Shown here: in pieces, positions 1 to 12,104 of the stretch
Numbering within the stretch: position 1 is the first letter of the stretch
Layout of the letters: each line of letters opens with the position of its first letter
From: Diadema setosum
Lineage: Eukaryota; Echinodermata; Echinoidea; Diadematoida; Diadematidae
Assembly: GCF_964275005.1 (NCBI RefSeq)
Contig: NC_092705.1
Span: 19,868,385 to 19,932,384 of the forward strand
Reading direction: 5' to 3'
Length of the DNA: 64,000 nt
Notes under the pieces: model-generated
Told to the model about the DNA's origin: nothing
Seen by the model: only the letters and a program-made list of their open reading frames with translations
Database searches by the model: none
Translations under genes and position numbers: made by a program

Positions 1-512
1 CAGTAATCCGTTATATACCACGGCAAGGAACCTTTACTGATTACATGATACACCAGTTCCTTGTTCTCACTGATAAATCAACTTTGAAATATAACATGTT
101 GCATTCTGGCAACACAAACACAAAAATTACACCCTTGTTCGTCGCTGTAAGTGATGGAAACAAATTATACAGTTAAGGTCCAGCGAAGTACGGGATATAT
201 TCCTTCATCGAACCCTCCTAAATCAAGACATGATGGAATGCTAAAGTAATGTTGCACTTTTCTCCTCTTTTTTTCCCCATTATCATTCCTTCGATTCTGT
301 GTCCATTTTCCAGCATGATTGACAACCTGCATGAGAGAGGATTGGGTGGGGGAGGGGGTGGGAACAGGGAGGGAGAGATGAGGAGGAGAGGGGTTGTTCC
401 TCTTATGGGGCTACCAGTATCAATATAGCTCAATGTCCCTATAATACTAACACGATTAACGTGACTAAGGAAGTAGAACCGCCCTCGGTGAGCTCGCCAT
501 ACTCCAACTAAC
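1..512. other. intergenic, no gene seen
   Basis: No recognisable coding exon. The G-rich tract near 343-400 (GGGTGGGGGAGGGGG type) is low complexity and accounts for the proline-rich reading frame on the opposite strand. Confidence 0.6.
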
Positions 513-684
513 CAGGGGCGGATCCAGGAATTCCGTAAAGAGGGGGCGTGTTTACAAAATTAAAGGGGGGGGGGGGCGCACGCACCCCTCCCACCCATTT
601 TTTTCTTTTTATTTCTTTTGTTTCAACAAAAATAAAGGGGGGGGGGGCGTGCGCCGGTTGCGGTCCTCCCTGGATCCGCCCCTG
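513..684. mobile_element. hAT-like MITE, 5-bp TSD
   Basis: A 172-bp non-autonomous element. Its ends are inverted repeats: CAGGGGCGGATCCAGG at the left and CCTGGATCCGCCCCTG at the right. It is flanked by the direct repeat CTAAC (508-512 and 685-689). The interior has two G-runs (about 566 and 637) separated by a T-rich stretch and has no coding capacity. A 5-bp duplication with a CAGGGG terminus fits the hAT5-type group of hAT transposons. That family placement is inference; the TIR and TSD are read directly. Confidence 0.8.
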
Positions 685-689
685 CTAAC

Positions 690-3600
690 CAATGTAAAAC
701 TGTGCTATAGTAATGCGCCGTGGTTTTTTTTTTCGTAATCCCCTCCTTATCAGCAACCATTCACTGATGCCATATAGGGCATGTTTCCCCCAAATAGTAT
801 GTATTCATAAAAAAATTGGCAGAGTAGTACACAAGTAATGGAATTTCACTGAAGAATCGGACAATCTGTTCAAAAGTTCTAAGTTTTTATATTTTGTTTG
901 AGCCCTTCTTTCAAGATGGGAACTCTAAAAAATGTGATGTCAAAATATTGTACAAAAAGAAATAATATGCATAAAGATATCGAAAGATTGAGTGACCTAT
1001 CATAGCTTAGGCAGAAGGCATTGTAAATAGTATTTGCCTTAATTTTATGTTGCTGTAAACGAATCGAATAAATGCTTACTTTACTTTAAAAATGAAATAT
1101 GAAATAATGGAAAAAACTTCCTTTTTAATGTAATATATTTCCACACGTCATTGGAAATCCTATCCTATCGATGACAGTCAGTAATGTAATCGGTCACCTG
1201 TACGTTGATGAAGGCCAGCTGTCAACGTAAGGCCCTGCCCGGGGATCATGCTGCACTTCACTGTTACGATCCGATCCGTCTTCGGTTTCAGTGAAATCGC
1301 CAGTGTCACACATTATACACTTTGACACCAAATGGTGAGGCGTTGGCTGTAATATCCAGTGAAAGCTTTGCGTAAAGTACGTCGGTAATAAATGGAAAAT
1401 GACTAACGCAACTTGCGCTTGAGGACGAACATGCACTAAGTATCTGCTCTACTTCTGATAATGGCGCCACACTGGGGTTGGGTGTTAAGAATTAAGTCCA
1501 CATCTAACCTTGACGGTATCATCCAGGAGGGTGACTACCACCACCAAACTTTTCATCGAGACAACAATGACACTGTTCTTGTTGATGATGATGAAGTAAA
1601 ATGAATAGGGCGATGACATTGCTCACTCTAATAACAGGTGGTATAGAAGACTGTGAAGAAAGGATCACAAACCGCAGATGTTTCGTTATCGAAGGCTGCT
1701 ATTGCGAAATGTTGAGAAAATCGATCTATTGCATAGATGTTGACCTTGTGGTAGGCTTCATTTGGGAAGTCTAGCGTAGTTGTACCCTTGAAAGGATACA
1801 ACTGGTTCTGAATGTTGCTTCTTTGTTTGAACATATCACATCATGTGAATGAATCATCTAAAATGTCACCACTGCGCTTTTTTCGATATCATATTCCGAC
1901 GTATACATCAAACATGTATATTTGTGTGTGAACGGAAACAATACAATTCAAATATAACAGAATGTCAAAACCATTGTTGAACCCCTAAATGCATTTTGTC
2001 ATGGCTCTTTTTTATCTTATGATAAAAATAGATCGTTTAACAAATTTGACCTGCGAAGTCAAATGCAGTTTTTTTTCATCGTTTTTAAGCAGAACTACCT
2101 GATACTTTAAAGGGAACGTACAGTTTTGGCTGAGACCTAATTTCAGGTTTCTAACATTTCTTGGTGAGATAATGAGAAACCTCATTATATAATATATGAA
2201 ATATGAAAGAGTATGTAATTCTATATGGAATTCAACGTTTATTTGATAAAAATTGGTTTTGAAATAAAAAAAGGCGATTCTATTAATGTGTGGAAGCCAC
2301 ACTTTATTACGATCGCTTTGTTTTACTTTGTTTTTTGATGTTTCAGTCATTCCAAACCAATTTTCATCAAGTAAACATAGAATTCCTCGTAAAATGGTAT
2401 GATCTGTACTATATCATGTGTTTTCTTGGTATCTGGCAAAAAGTTAAAAGCCCAATTCCCATCTCCACCATTACTGTACCATCCCTTTAAGGGTTAACAT
2501 TAAAGTATACAGAGTTAAGCTGTGACAGAAGTCCACTACTTGTGCACAGTTAAGTTTCTGATCCAAACTCTGCATGAAATTATTTTCCTCGACTCTGTCT
2601 CTGACTTGTCAGTATGAGTCATTAACTGCTAGATGGACATGGGAGCAGGCTAGTAGAAAGTAAATTGATTTACCAAGAAGAAGGACCACGGGAAAGAATT
2701 TGACATGACTCAAAATTTTATCATTATAGGGTGGCATGATGGGTTCAATGACATTCATCTACATATCGAAAACAAACCCAGCAAAAAACAGGTACAAAAA
2801 GTTCGCGGCAGCCCGGAGTACAACTAGCACAAAGAGAGAATTCAATGGAGGAAAATAGGTTTAGAGTTTTATTCATATCATTCAGAGACAATTAATAACG
2901 GGACTTTGCACAAGACACAATTCAGGGTTCACATTCCCTCTCTTCGGAACTCGCTCTGCGTGATCCCCTTGTAAAGACACTCCACCAATTTTCATAGACA
3001 TGAATGCAGTGAGTCCCAGCACCCAAGAAGTACATGTATTTATTGCCACTGATAGCTGAATTGTGAAGAATACATTTTTGTAACCTTTTGCATCTGCATG
3101 ATTTTGTCACTGTTATGTCGTGGAATGTAATACCGTATTTTCATCATCTCTTTGAACATTTGACTTAGCCCGAGGTTCCGGTTGTGCTGTCTGTCTCGAA
3201 AGTAATCTTTACGACATCGGTTAATGACAGCAAACATGTTTTTAACGGCATACTAATCTAATCACCTTTTTGCTGCAATTGTGACTCAAAATATTCATCT
3301 GAAAATGGGTTAAAGTTGTGGTGTGTGATATATTAAAGCAAAAACGCAGAAGAGAAAATTTGCAATGGCGCGGTCCAATTCACGAATGGAATAATTACAC
3401 TTTACAGACGTATGTTCTTCAGAGTGCCCTCATAAGCATGACTAGCTGAAAGCTGAAAGAGAGTAAACTCAATTACCAAACTTATCATAATTGTGTACTT
3501 ACTTGATTAGTCTGTGTCATTCTCGAGTAACAGGAAAATACTACCATCAGACGTTCAGACCTCCAAAGCTGATGTGATATGAATTCCACGACCAGTAAAA

Positions 3601-5300
3601 ACTGAACAGCATTCGTCGCATGAACTTAAATTGTTATAGAATTCGACGTGAATGGTTCTTGTGTGGTCCTGTTGGTTGACTGCGTATTAAAATGCTCGGA
3701 AGAAAAAAAGGAAATGTCCTCCATATTATAAGCGTCTCAGGTCAAAATCATTCTCTCGTTTCAATTTTGATGTTTTATGGTTGCTATTATGATCACCATA
3801 CTTCTAATACACTCTAAGAAATGAAAGCAAAAAAGAAACAACATTTATTTGCCTGGCTTTCTAAACCAAATCTGATAACTGCTGCGAGGTGACTTCACTT
3901 CACGTTGGTATAAAATCGGCGATGGATGCGAAGGCAGAGTAGCAATATATCAGTCAAAGGTTGATCTTCATCTTCTCTCGCTATCTAACCTCTTGCTGAT
4001 GAAATACACGCAGATGGAACCCCGGAACTCTTGCATACCCTTTCGCAGTTCGACATTTATTTCCTTGCCGTCTCAGACGATATTCATTAGAGAACGAGAA
4101 GCAACCTTGAAAATGTTCTCCATACAGACTCAGCAATTATCATTCGCTCTTGAAAAATATAACGGGATAAAGCGAAAATGTTATCACTTCTTCATTCAAA
4201 ATCTACAATCAGTGCCGAAACTAACCAGACAACCACAATTCTGTTCTGGAACAGTGTCTTTTCTTCCCTGGCACAGAGTTTGGGTAGAGGTACGTCGCTA
4301 AATATCCTTGAAAATGTCCCTTCTCGTCAGTATTCGCGTGAACGCTCAACTCAACCCGCGTTAACTCGCGGACCTGTTATTACTAAACTGCACATCTTGC
4401 TCACGCAGTGATTACGCTGTTTAAATAATGTCCATTCCACTTGCCTTTGTATTCATGTTTACCCTTAAGTGAGAGTGCTAATAAAGGTTTGTATTGCTGC
4501 CAGTGTTTGACGTGTTGGAGGGCATTTTACGTGACCCCGTCCCACTGAAATGAGAATGGGTCGAGTGTGTCTCGGGGGACATGTCCAAGGGGGTGAAAGG
4601 TCGCGTGATTCAGGTAGCACCTAGCTCCACTCTATGTCTCTAGGTTCCATGGTCTTGCGCTTGTAGGATAACACATGTGTTTGATGAAAAAAAAAGAGAT
4701 CTAAAAAAGTTTTTTTTTTTATAATAAAAAGGTAGGCTGTAGGCTGCATTGTCAAATTGTTATAAAGATGAACTGAAGGTACAGCTCTGCTTGACGATTT
4801 TCTCAATTTTTCTTTTTATTTTCGCGATACTACAAGTAAATCATAATAACACCTGATAATCCATTGTATCCACAGAATTGTCTTGCTCATGATTACTTCT
4901 AGAAGCATTGGTTTTTCTTGTTCAGTTCTAAGCAGAATGATTCACTGTCTCAACAAACTCGTATATAGTGCTTGATTATAAAGGGAAGGAGACTTTTTTT
5001 TATTAATAGTGAGTCTTTGTTGCATCAAGCTACTACAAGATACTGTCTTTGTTAATGTTTCCTTCATATCAGCGTTAGATCGCCAGCAACATAACTGCAT
5101 GCCGAATTGATTTAGTGCAAGTTGAGCTGAATTATACAGGATGCCGGTAGGCGGGCTAAAGCCTGCCGCAGGACAAGTGGTAATGGACGGTTATATATAC
5201 ATAAGTAAGTGGCAAATATTTCCTAAAGACATATCATAACAAACGGCGAAAAGGTAACGGGTGGAAGCATTTGGTATTCCAGATCCTTTGAATAAGTAAG
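690..5300. other. intergenic, no gene seen
   Basis: AT-rich sequence with scattered short open frames, none of which resembles a known protein. There are poly-T runs near 725 and 4,711 but no convincing promoter, splice-linked exon series or RNA gene. Confidence 0.5.
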
Positions 5301-5321
5301 ATCGGCAATTAGAAGAAAAGA

Positions 5322-5372
5322 GGGAGTGTGTGTATAAATATATGTGTGTGTGGGATGGTGTGTATGTGTGTT
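5322..5372. repeat. GT-rich microsatellite
   Basis: Interrupted (TG)n tract of the form gtgtgtataaata..tgtgtgtgtgg. Low complexity only. Confidence 0.7.
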
Positions 5373-5797
5373 AATGGGCCTGTCAAATAATAGTGAAATC
5401 CCTCTACACCGGTGGATCTGTCACGAGTTTTAGGATGTTTATAACTCGACTAGACATGCTTCTGAAGATGGTAGAGCTCCCTGATCGATGAGGTTGGGCC
5501 AGTGCGAATAATACAAGCGATATGCAAATCCAAGCCAACTCTGCCTTGTTTGATCAAACTGCAAGAACTTCAGACGGTCTCTACAATCATGGAAAATCTT
5601 GTGTGCATGCGCATGATTATAATTATGTCTTTTCCGCCAGAGAGTAAAGTCTTCTCCACATAATGATAATTATCATCCATTATTACAAAGCGTTGTGTTC
5701 TCTATCGAACAGGAGTTTGTGATTTTTGTTAAACAGTAAAATATCGAAATGTATGTATTATGGGGGCCTTAGAACAGGGGAGGGGGCTGGGGCTACA

Positions 5798-5881
5798 GCC
5801 CCCCCCCCCCCCGATCAACACATTTATGGCTCTTACCAACCTCCCCCTCCCCCCCCACAAAAAAAACACACACACACCACA
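5798..5881. repeat. poly-C and CA-rich low complexity
   Basis: Consecutive C-runs (about 5,799-5,812 and 5,843-5,856), an A-run and a (CA)n tract. The proline-rich and glycine-rich reading frames over this segment are artefacts of the low-complexity DNA. Confidence 0.75.
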
Positions 5882-6068
5882 AACAACAAATATTATAGAA
5901 TAGCAAACATAAAGAAAACCCACAACTATAGCTATCATATACCGATATTTATATATTTCCATACTGAAATCACAATTCAAGTTTATTAATTGATTTTATG
6001 ACAATATTTCATTGTCACGAATTAATGCAGAAAGTGCAGAAATGAAGTCCTTCCTAAACACGGAAGCA

Positions 6069-6104
6069 AATGCACACGCACACACATACACACACACACA
6101 CAAA
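6069..6104. repeat. CA microsatellite
   Basis: Near-perfect (CA)n tract with two interruptions. Confidence 0.8.
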
Positions 6105-7268
6105 GAAAAACACATATAAGTTCGGATTAGCTCCTTCAATCAGCTACGATGTTGTGTGAGCTGTTTCCTATGACATGCTGAAATTTACATAGGCTCTGTA
6201 CACTATCCACCAAGTTCCAGTGGATAGCAGGTTAAAGGGTCAGACACTCCAGTCACTTGATGGTATCTAGGGTCACCACAAGAATCATGTTTTGTGGACA
6301 ATGCTTTTACTTTGGGTATGTAAAGTCTCCTCCCCGACGGCTATACTCTTCTCCCTCCTTGGTGGAAAGTTTTACAAGGGAAAGGTGTCAAAGTGATTGG
6401 AAAACAATAGGACTGCAGCTCTAGTCTTCCCGGAAGGATGCAATGAGTCCCAGTGAGAATTCAAGTTCCCTCAACACCCGTTTGCTTGCTCCGCACTCGA
6501 AAGAAAGTCCAAAAGCTCCTTTGTCATTGTGTGCTTTGTTTATTTCCCCCTCACCCGCCGCTCCGACCAGAATTGCCAAACAAACGGAATCAATTTCGTC
6601 GCCACTCCTCTGACCCAGAAGGGCCTCAACCATAAATACCAACAAGTCTGAAGGGTTTGTAGTGGCAGAATGCTAATAAGTCTTTACTAACCCCGTTATT
6701 ATGTCGGACACAGAGCAGAGATATTCTTCCCACAAGACGGGGTTATTTCACACCACGACGCTACCCAATTTCCTCGCTTTTACCCTCTTGCAGCACAACA
6801 AGAAAGTCTCAAAGCAGTTACACAACTCAAAGCAGTTACACAAATGAGGGTGAATTACCATATTAGGGATAACTGCTGCTTACAAATTACTCACGAAGTA
6901 AAATGATTTTTTTTTAAATATATATGCACCGAACTACAGCAAGAGTAACACTGTGCGCTTTCCTACGGTAGCAATGCCTTCGACTCTCACTAAGTTTGAA
7001 TGTTTTGTTATCATTCTTAGGGGTGAAACACAATATGAAATTGATTTAAAATGAGAGAAAAAAAAACCCCGCTGTCTTAACTGATTGTAATATCATGGGA
7101 CTATGGTATAAGACTTGTTACCTTATTCAGGAGACAAGAGGCACTTGTCTGTGCACGGAAGAGAAATAACACGTTGATAATGGCGTTCGTCATTTAGGCT
7201 TTGTTTAGTTAATTTTTTTGAGAGAGAGCAGTAGCCTGTTTCTTTTCTTCTTGATTCACTTCCTCCCT
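6105..7268. other. intergenic, no gene seen
   Basis: Contains an 8-bp-stem hairpin near 6,204-6,228 (CTATCCAC..GTGGATAG) and a 75-codon minus-strand frame (6,421-6,645). That frame resembles no protein I recognise. There are no flanking splice signals that would join it to another exon. Confidence 0.45.
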
Positions 7269-7363
7269 CAAAACAAACAAACAAACAAACAAACAAACAA
7301 ACAAACAAACAAACAAACAAACAAACAAACAAATAAACAAACAAACAACAAACAAACAAAATT
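7269..7363. repeat. (CAAA)n microsatellite
   Basis: About 95 bp of tandem CAAA, interrupted once by CAAATAAA and by one CAACAAA step near the 3' end. It explains the (KQTN)n and (FVCL)n reading frames. Confidence 0.95.
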
Positions 7364-7574
7364 ACCACCACCATCACCACTACCAACACAAAACAATTTG
7401 TGTTAATACGTTACATTTTAATATTATCTTTCGTCAATTTTTGCAGTCGAATGCACAATACAGGACAAAAATGAGGAGACATGTCACTAATGGAGACAGA
7501 AATACACAAAAATGAGAGAGACTGATAGATATATACATGTACATACAGATAATATGCTCAGGTAGGCATAGGCA

Positions 7575-7610
7575 AAGTAGAGAGAGAGGGAGAGAGAGGG
7601 AGAGAATGGG
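7575..7610. repeat. GA-rich low complexity
   Basis: Short purine tract of (GA)n and GGGAGA units. Confidence 0.7.
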
Positions 7611-8147
7611 GGATTAGGAAATGAGACGTGGAAAATAATTGTGGCTTTAAACGGATGTAAATATCCGCAAAGCACACCTGTGCAAACATGAAACACGTAT
7701 AGTAACACTTAGAATCCCATGTGCAATGTCATCAACCAGCATCTTCTGAAAACACCACAGGCATGTGCATATTTCATATTTATATCGTATGATTTCGAAA
7801 CTGCAATATCAATTTTTATCATCTAGAATGTCATAACCGAGAATGAACTTCAACAAAAATAATACTTTATTATATTATAATCTAGCATATATACAGTCGG
7901 TATTATTGCACTGAACGTAGACATGTTCATGTACTCTGAACATACAGGTCCTAAAAGATGTACACTCTTTGTTGTGCGGAATGAATAACGTGTTGATGTT
8001 AATGAAAGTGACCAGAGGCTATCCTCACTAGTAAGAATTATCACTGGGCTGTAAAGTCATATGAGATTTTCTCACTGTAAATAACAGAACACAAACTTTA
8101 ACAATTAGTGTGGGATTTTCTTTCCCTCTTGCAAGCCTACAGATACA

Positions 8148-8148
<1 letters not shown>

Positions 8149-8178
<30 letters not shown>

Positions 8179-8200
8179 CGTGTGTGTGTGTGTGTGTTTT
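8149..8200. repeat. GT microsatellite
   Basis: (GT)n with a central CGTGCG interruption. Confidence 0.9.
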
Positions 8201-8751
8201 CAATTTCAGAGCTAGCAGAATACTCGTTATCATGGCGGTTAGTATGATATCTCTGGTTGACCCTCTTGAGTTTGATATCATCATTATTTTTCTTTTAATT
8301 CCTATCGTGCATATCACAAACTTGGTTTAATTCATTCAAGGAAAACAAAGTTTTATCGTTTCTTTTCACAGGAGGAAAAAAGAAAAGAAAAGAAAAACAT
8401 AACCCAGACTTGAAAAATGAAATATAACGGAAGAAACTAGAAGTAAACATTGGGATTTTGCTCACATTGCTCCCTCTTCTTCAGGTAAAACATTTTACTG
8501 ACTGTCTTGGTATGTGTAACGTGCGTCCAAATTTGTCTGTGCTTCCAGGTGCGTATATGGTTGTTATATTTGTATCTATTCCCTTACAGCATGTTACAAG
8601 CCTCTGCCATCCTTGGGTTTTATCCTTCTCAATATTGTCTGCTTTTAAAATTAGGTCTTGAATAATCACCTGTTTCTAAAAAGTGATATCTAACTGTTGT
8701 GCATATAAAATGTTATGTTTAGAGAATATAAAAAAAACATTACGTGCTATA

Positions 8752-9014
8752 AGGTTTGCTGTTCATGTGTGAGTCCTGAAAGGACTGTTGGAATGAGGAC
8801 GGACAGTCAACTGTCCGAGACGTCACTGAACGTTGAGTCTTTCTCCTTGCTCCATACTCTTCTCTGGTTCACAGTCCTTAATTTTTAGGACTATGCACAC
8901 ACTCTAGAAAGAATACTCTCGCTCACTTTCTCGCTTCTTCCTCTCCTATCATCTCATTTCCCCTTTCATTCCAACAGTCCTTTTCAGGACTCACACACGG
9001 TGAACGGCAAACCT
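8752..9014. mobile_element. TIR element with histone-like stem-loops
   Basis: A 263-bp element whose two ends are imperfect inverted repeats of about 46 bp. The outer part is AGGTTTGC(C/T)GTTCA and the inner part is GTGTGAGTCCTGAAAAGGACTGTTGG, in two blocks. Each terminus contains a hairpin: AGTCCTGAAAGGACT at 8,772-8,786 and AGTCCTTTTCAGGACT at 8,976-8,991. A further palindrome, CGGACAGTCAACTGTCCG, lies near 8,809. There is no coding capacity and no unambiguous target-site duplication. The inner hairpin has the 6-bp stem and TTTC loop of metazoan histone mRNA 3' ends, but the terminal G pair is replaced by A:T. Confidence 0.65.
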
Positions 9015-11675
9015 AGCATATGTTATGCACACCACCATGCATAATTTTTCCTTCAAAGAACATCAGAATATCACGTTTCCGCCACAAAATAGCAGTGACA
9101 GGTAAAGTATCAATAACTTTATATGTTTTCTCTCGCAAGATGAAGTAGGGAAGGTACTCAGGACGTATTGCAATCGAAGATTGCCGATCGATTCTTCCTC
9201 CGGCTTGATGACCGGATCGATAGTACAAAATGGATCCCGCCACTGACCACGCCAGAGAGACTATGCGAACCATGTGTCGTCTCAAAAACGATAATTGGTC
9301 ACAACGACTGGAGAGCGGCTTTTTTCAGAGGGACGATTCATTTCTTGGTTTACAATCATGCAGGTTTTAATGGGGGCATTGGAGCCCCATTTAAGTCGAT
9401 GTGATGTTCCAATCCGATTTGACTATACACCATCGCATTAAATCGAGACGTATCATGTCGCCGAAGACTTTTTTTTTTGTCGGCAAATCAATATCACTAT
9501 GAAAGGACAAAACAAATATCCGCTCATATGTTCATTGGATCGCCTTTCGGGCAATAGAACATGTAATAAGACATTGCAGTGCTGCTATCTATCAACCCCC
9601 TATTAAGATCTCAATCAGAGTAATGGTATGTTTAAACCCTTCTTACCAGGAAATAGTATTTCATTTGAAACAGTCATGACAACTACAAGAAAATGTATCG
9701 CGTTCAACATTAACCCGATGGAAACAATCCAGGCAGTTTAACTGTACCTGAGAAGTGACACAGTGGTATAACGTAGTGAACTATTAAATTAACAGCCAAA
9801 TTTCCATCATGCAAACTGTGATGCGATAATAGCAAACTTACCAATCGATGGATGGGACATCGTGCTTGGGTGGCGCAAGAAGATTCATGATTCACCGAAG
9901 TGGTTATCAAGGTTTAAACAGATATATTCAAGTATTCCAGCACAGTTTGGATCATTCACAGTCGAACATAAGCCTTCATAACTGCTTTCAGTACAAACCG
10001 ATTGATCAACCTCTGGTACAGAGCAAATCAAGCAATTCGTGGGCCACTGGCTCCAGAAAACCACTCTAGCTATTTTCGAAATCAACGAAGATTGTCATGA
10101 TTATCTCGAAATGAGAGCGACCAATCATTGACGAAGAAAGGGAGCCAGTTCTACTTCTGACAAGATCGCTGCATGTGGTTCGGAAAAAGAACAATATGTT
10201 TTTTTCGTCAGGGTGGCGTTATGACGGTTACCAGTGATGATATTGCCGATCAATTTGATGATTATCAATACAACCTGTCATTGCTTCCCGGTTGGAAGTA
10301 AGGTAAGTATTGGCAATACTTGCATTTATGGCCGATGTTTGTGTCTACGATATAACGCGTCTTTAAAGCTTAATCACCGAAACATTGGCCTGGAGTCAAC
10401 ATGATACTTGCATCCAAGAATCACATGCGGAATCACAATGTCACATCGGCACACCGGGTGTCCCCGCTGCTTGATTAGAAACCGGCCAGTGTGCAGACGC
10501 AGGCTGGAACGCGAGCTACTTCACCTCTGTCTTGAACAACTCCCGACTCCTGGGGCACCTTTACCATGGGTGCTCATTAGTGAACTGAATTTGCCTCACC
10601 TTTGGTTCCTCAGCCGATACCACCCCCCCCCCCCTCATCACCAAACTTTCTGCCTTACCCCCTCAGGGGTATTGATGTTGCGCATGGGTAGTGATGCGGT
10701 TACTGGAGGCTTCTTTTTATTTTTCCGGACAGAGTCGAAGCCTATTCTTCATGTCGCGATCACTTCAATCCGCCAAAAAGAGATAACAATCAATTCCTGT
10801 CAATATGACCCTTGACCTATACTCATCAAAGGGCTTCGAAGCATCCTTTCGCACACCAAGCCAGTCAACATATGAATAAAACAAATACCTATTTTGAATT
10901 ATTTATTTGATCGTTTATGTGAATAGCCTCAAGTGATTCTGATGCTATTTTAAAGTGTGGTTTGATCAAACTTTAACGTAACGGTTGCATTCGACAATCA
11001 GACTCTATGAATAATGCTGGCAATAATGGATGTAGCAGTCGACAATATTAACGTTTCAGTGTAGAAGAAGTGGACTAGCTAGTAGGTATGGTGATGATAG
11101 CAGTTGAAACTAGTGATAATAGCTTCGATGACTTAGGTGGTAATTTTGATAGTGGCTGTGAAAATGGTGGTGATGGTGATGATTAAGGATGGGTGATGGC
11201 ATTCGTGATGATAAAAATGATAATACTGATAGTATTATAACGTTTTAGTGGAAATGTCGGTGCGAGTGTGTTTATAGGTACGGAGTGGGACTTTGACGTA
11301 ATTGTCGTTTAGCTGTGATGCAAATCACTTTCATCGTCGTTTTGATGATTTTTCATGCGTGCAAAGTAGTGATGCAAGTAGCAAAGTAATGACAATTATA
11401 GTGACTGTGATCTTAATATGATTATGCTCATGATGGTACAACTGTACTGACATGATTTTAGTGAAAACATTTTTAGTATCTTTAAAAAGTATTTTTAAAA
11501 ATTTTAAATACCAATGTTGTTTAGTATTTGTACAGTAAACGCCACTGTTTTTGCCTTTACCAAAATCGTTGCCATCATCATCATAACGATTGTCTATATC
11601 AGTACCAATTCATAATTATCGATACTTTATAACATCGCAAAATAACCAGCATTTTGCAATCACTTTTTCAATGCC

Positions 11676-11679
<4 letters not shown>
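9015..11679. other. intergenic, no gene seen
   Basis: No gene recognised. A 135-codon plus-strand frame (10,408-10,815) reads through a poly-C tract and resembles no protein family I know. From about 11,090 to 11,420 the DNA is rich in GATGATGGT-type triplets. Confidence 0.45.

Positions 11680-11734
<55 letters not shown>
11680..11734. repeat. (TA)n microsatellite
   Basis: About 55 bp of uninterrupted TA, just left of a large palindrome. A second TA array abuts the palindrome's other side. Confidence 0.95.
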
Positions 11735-11741
<7 letters not shown>

Positions 11742-11777
11742 TGGTATTATTATCCGCGTGTTGGAATAAGAGCATGA

Positions 11778-12000
11778 AGACGATGAAGACAAACAAGTTG
11801 ACATAATGCATTAGAATCCAACTTCATTTATTTGTAAACCAAATTTTCGACCCTTGTTACCCTGAGGAAGATCCGTGCAAGGGTCGAAAATTTGGTTTAC
11901 AAATTCCAGAGTGCGTCTAATTAAACCTAGAATTATAATAAATGAAATAAATGAAGTTGGATTCTAATGCATTATGTCAACTTGTTTGTCTTCATCGTCT
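11778..12000. repeat. nested perfect palindrome, Penelope-like?
   Basis: Outer arms 11,778-11,833 and 11,945-12,000 are 56-bp perfect reverse complements. Inside them, 11,831-11,856 and 11,878-11,903 form a second, 26-bp perfect inverted repeat. The loop of the inner repeat holds CTGAGGA (11,862-11,868), then a potential short stem GATCC..GGGTC, then GAAA (11,886-11,889). That order matches the CUGANGA / stem II / GAAA core of hammerhead ribozymes. The unit is bracketed by (TA)n arrays. Penelope-like elements carry hammerhead motifs in repeated, often inverted, terminal segments, so a decayed element of that type is a reasonable inference. No reverse-transcriptase frame is visible nearby. Confidence 0.6.
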
Positions 12001-12047
12001 ATATATATATATATATATATATATCTAAATATGTATATATAGATATG

Positions 12048-12097
<50 letters not shown>
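12000..12097. repeat. interrupted (TA)n microsatellite
   Basis: TA tracts broken by TATGTATATAGATATG-type steps. The array starts exactly where the palindrome arm ends. Confidence 0.9.

Positions 12098-12104
<7 letters not shown>

Noticed and set aside
5726..5989. Proline-rich and glycine-rich frames on both strands
   Set aside because: Produced by poly-C and CA low-complexity DNA.
6421..6645. 75-codon minus-strand frame with protein-like composition
   Set aside because: No family resemblance, and no convincing splice partners or conserved motif.
7123..7406. Repetitive KQTN / FVCL frames
   Set aside because: Translation of a (CAAA)n microsatellite.
10408..10815. 135-codon plus-strand frame
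   Set aside because: Includes a poly-C-derived proline run; no recognisable domain. Such a length is expected by chance in this much DNA.
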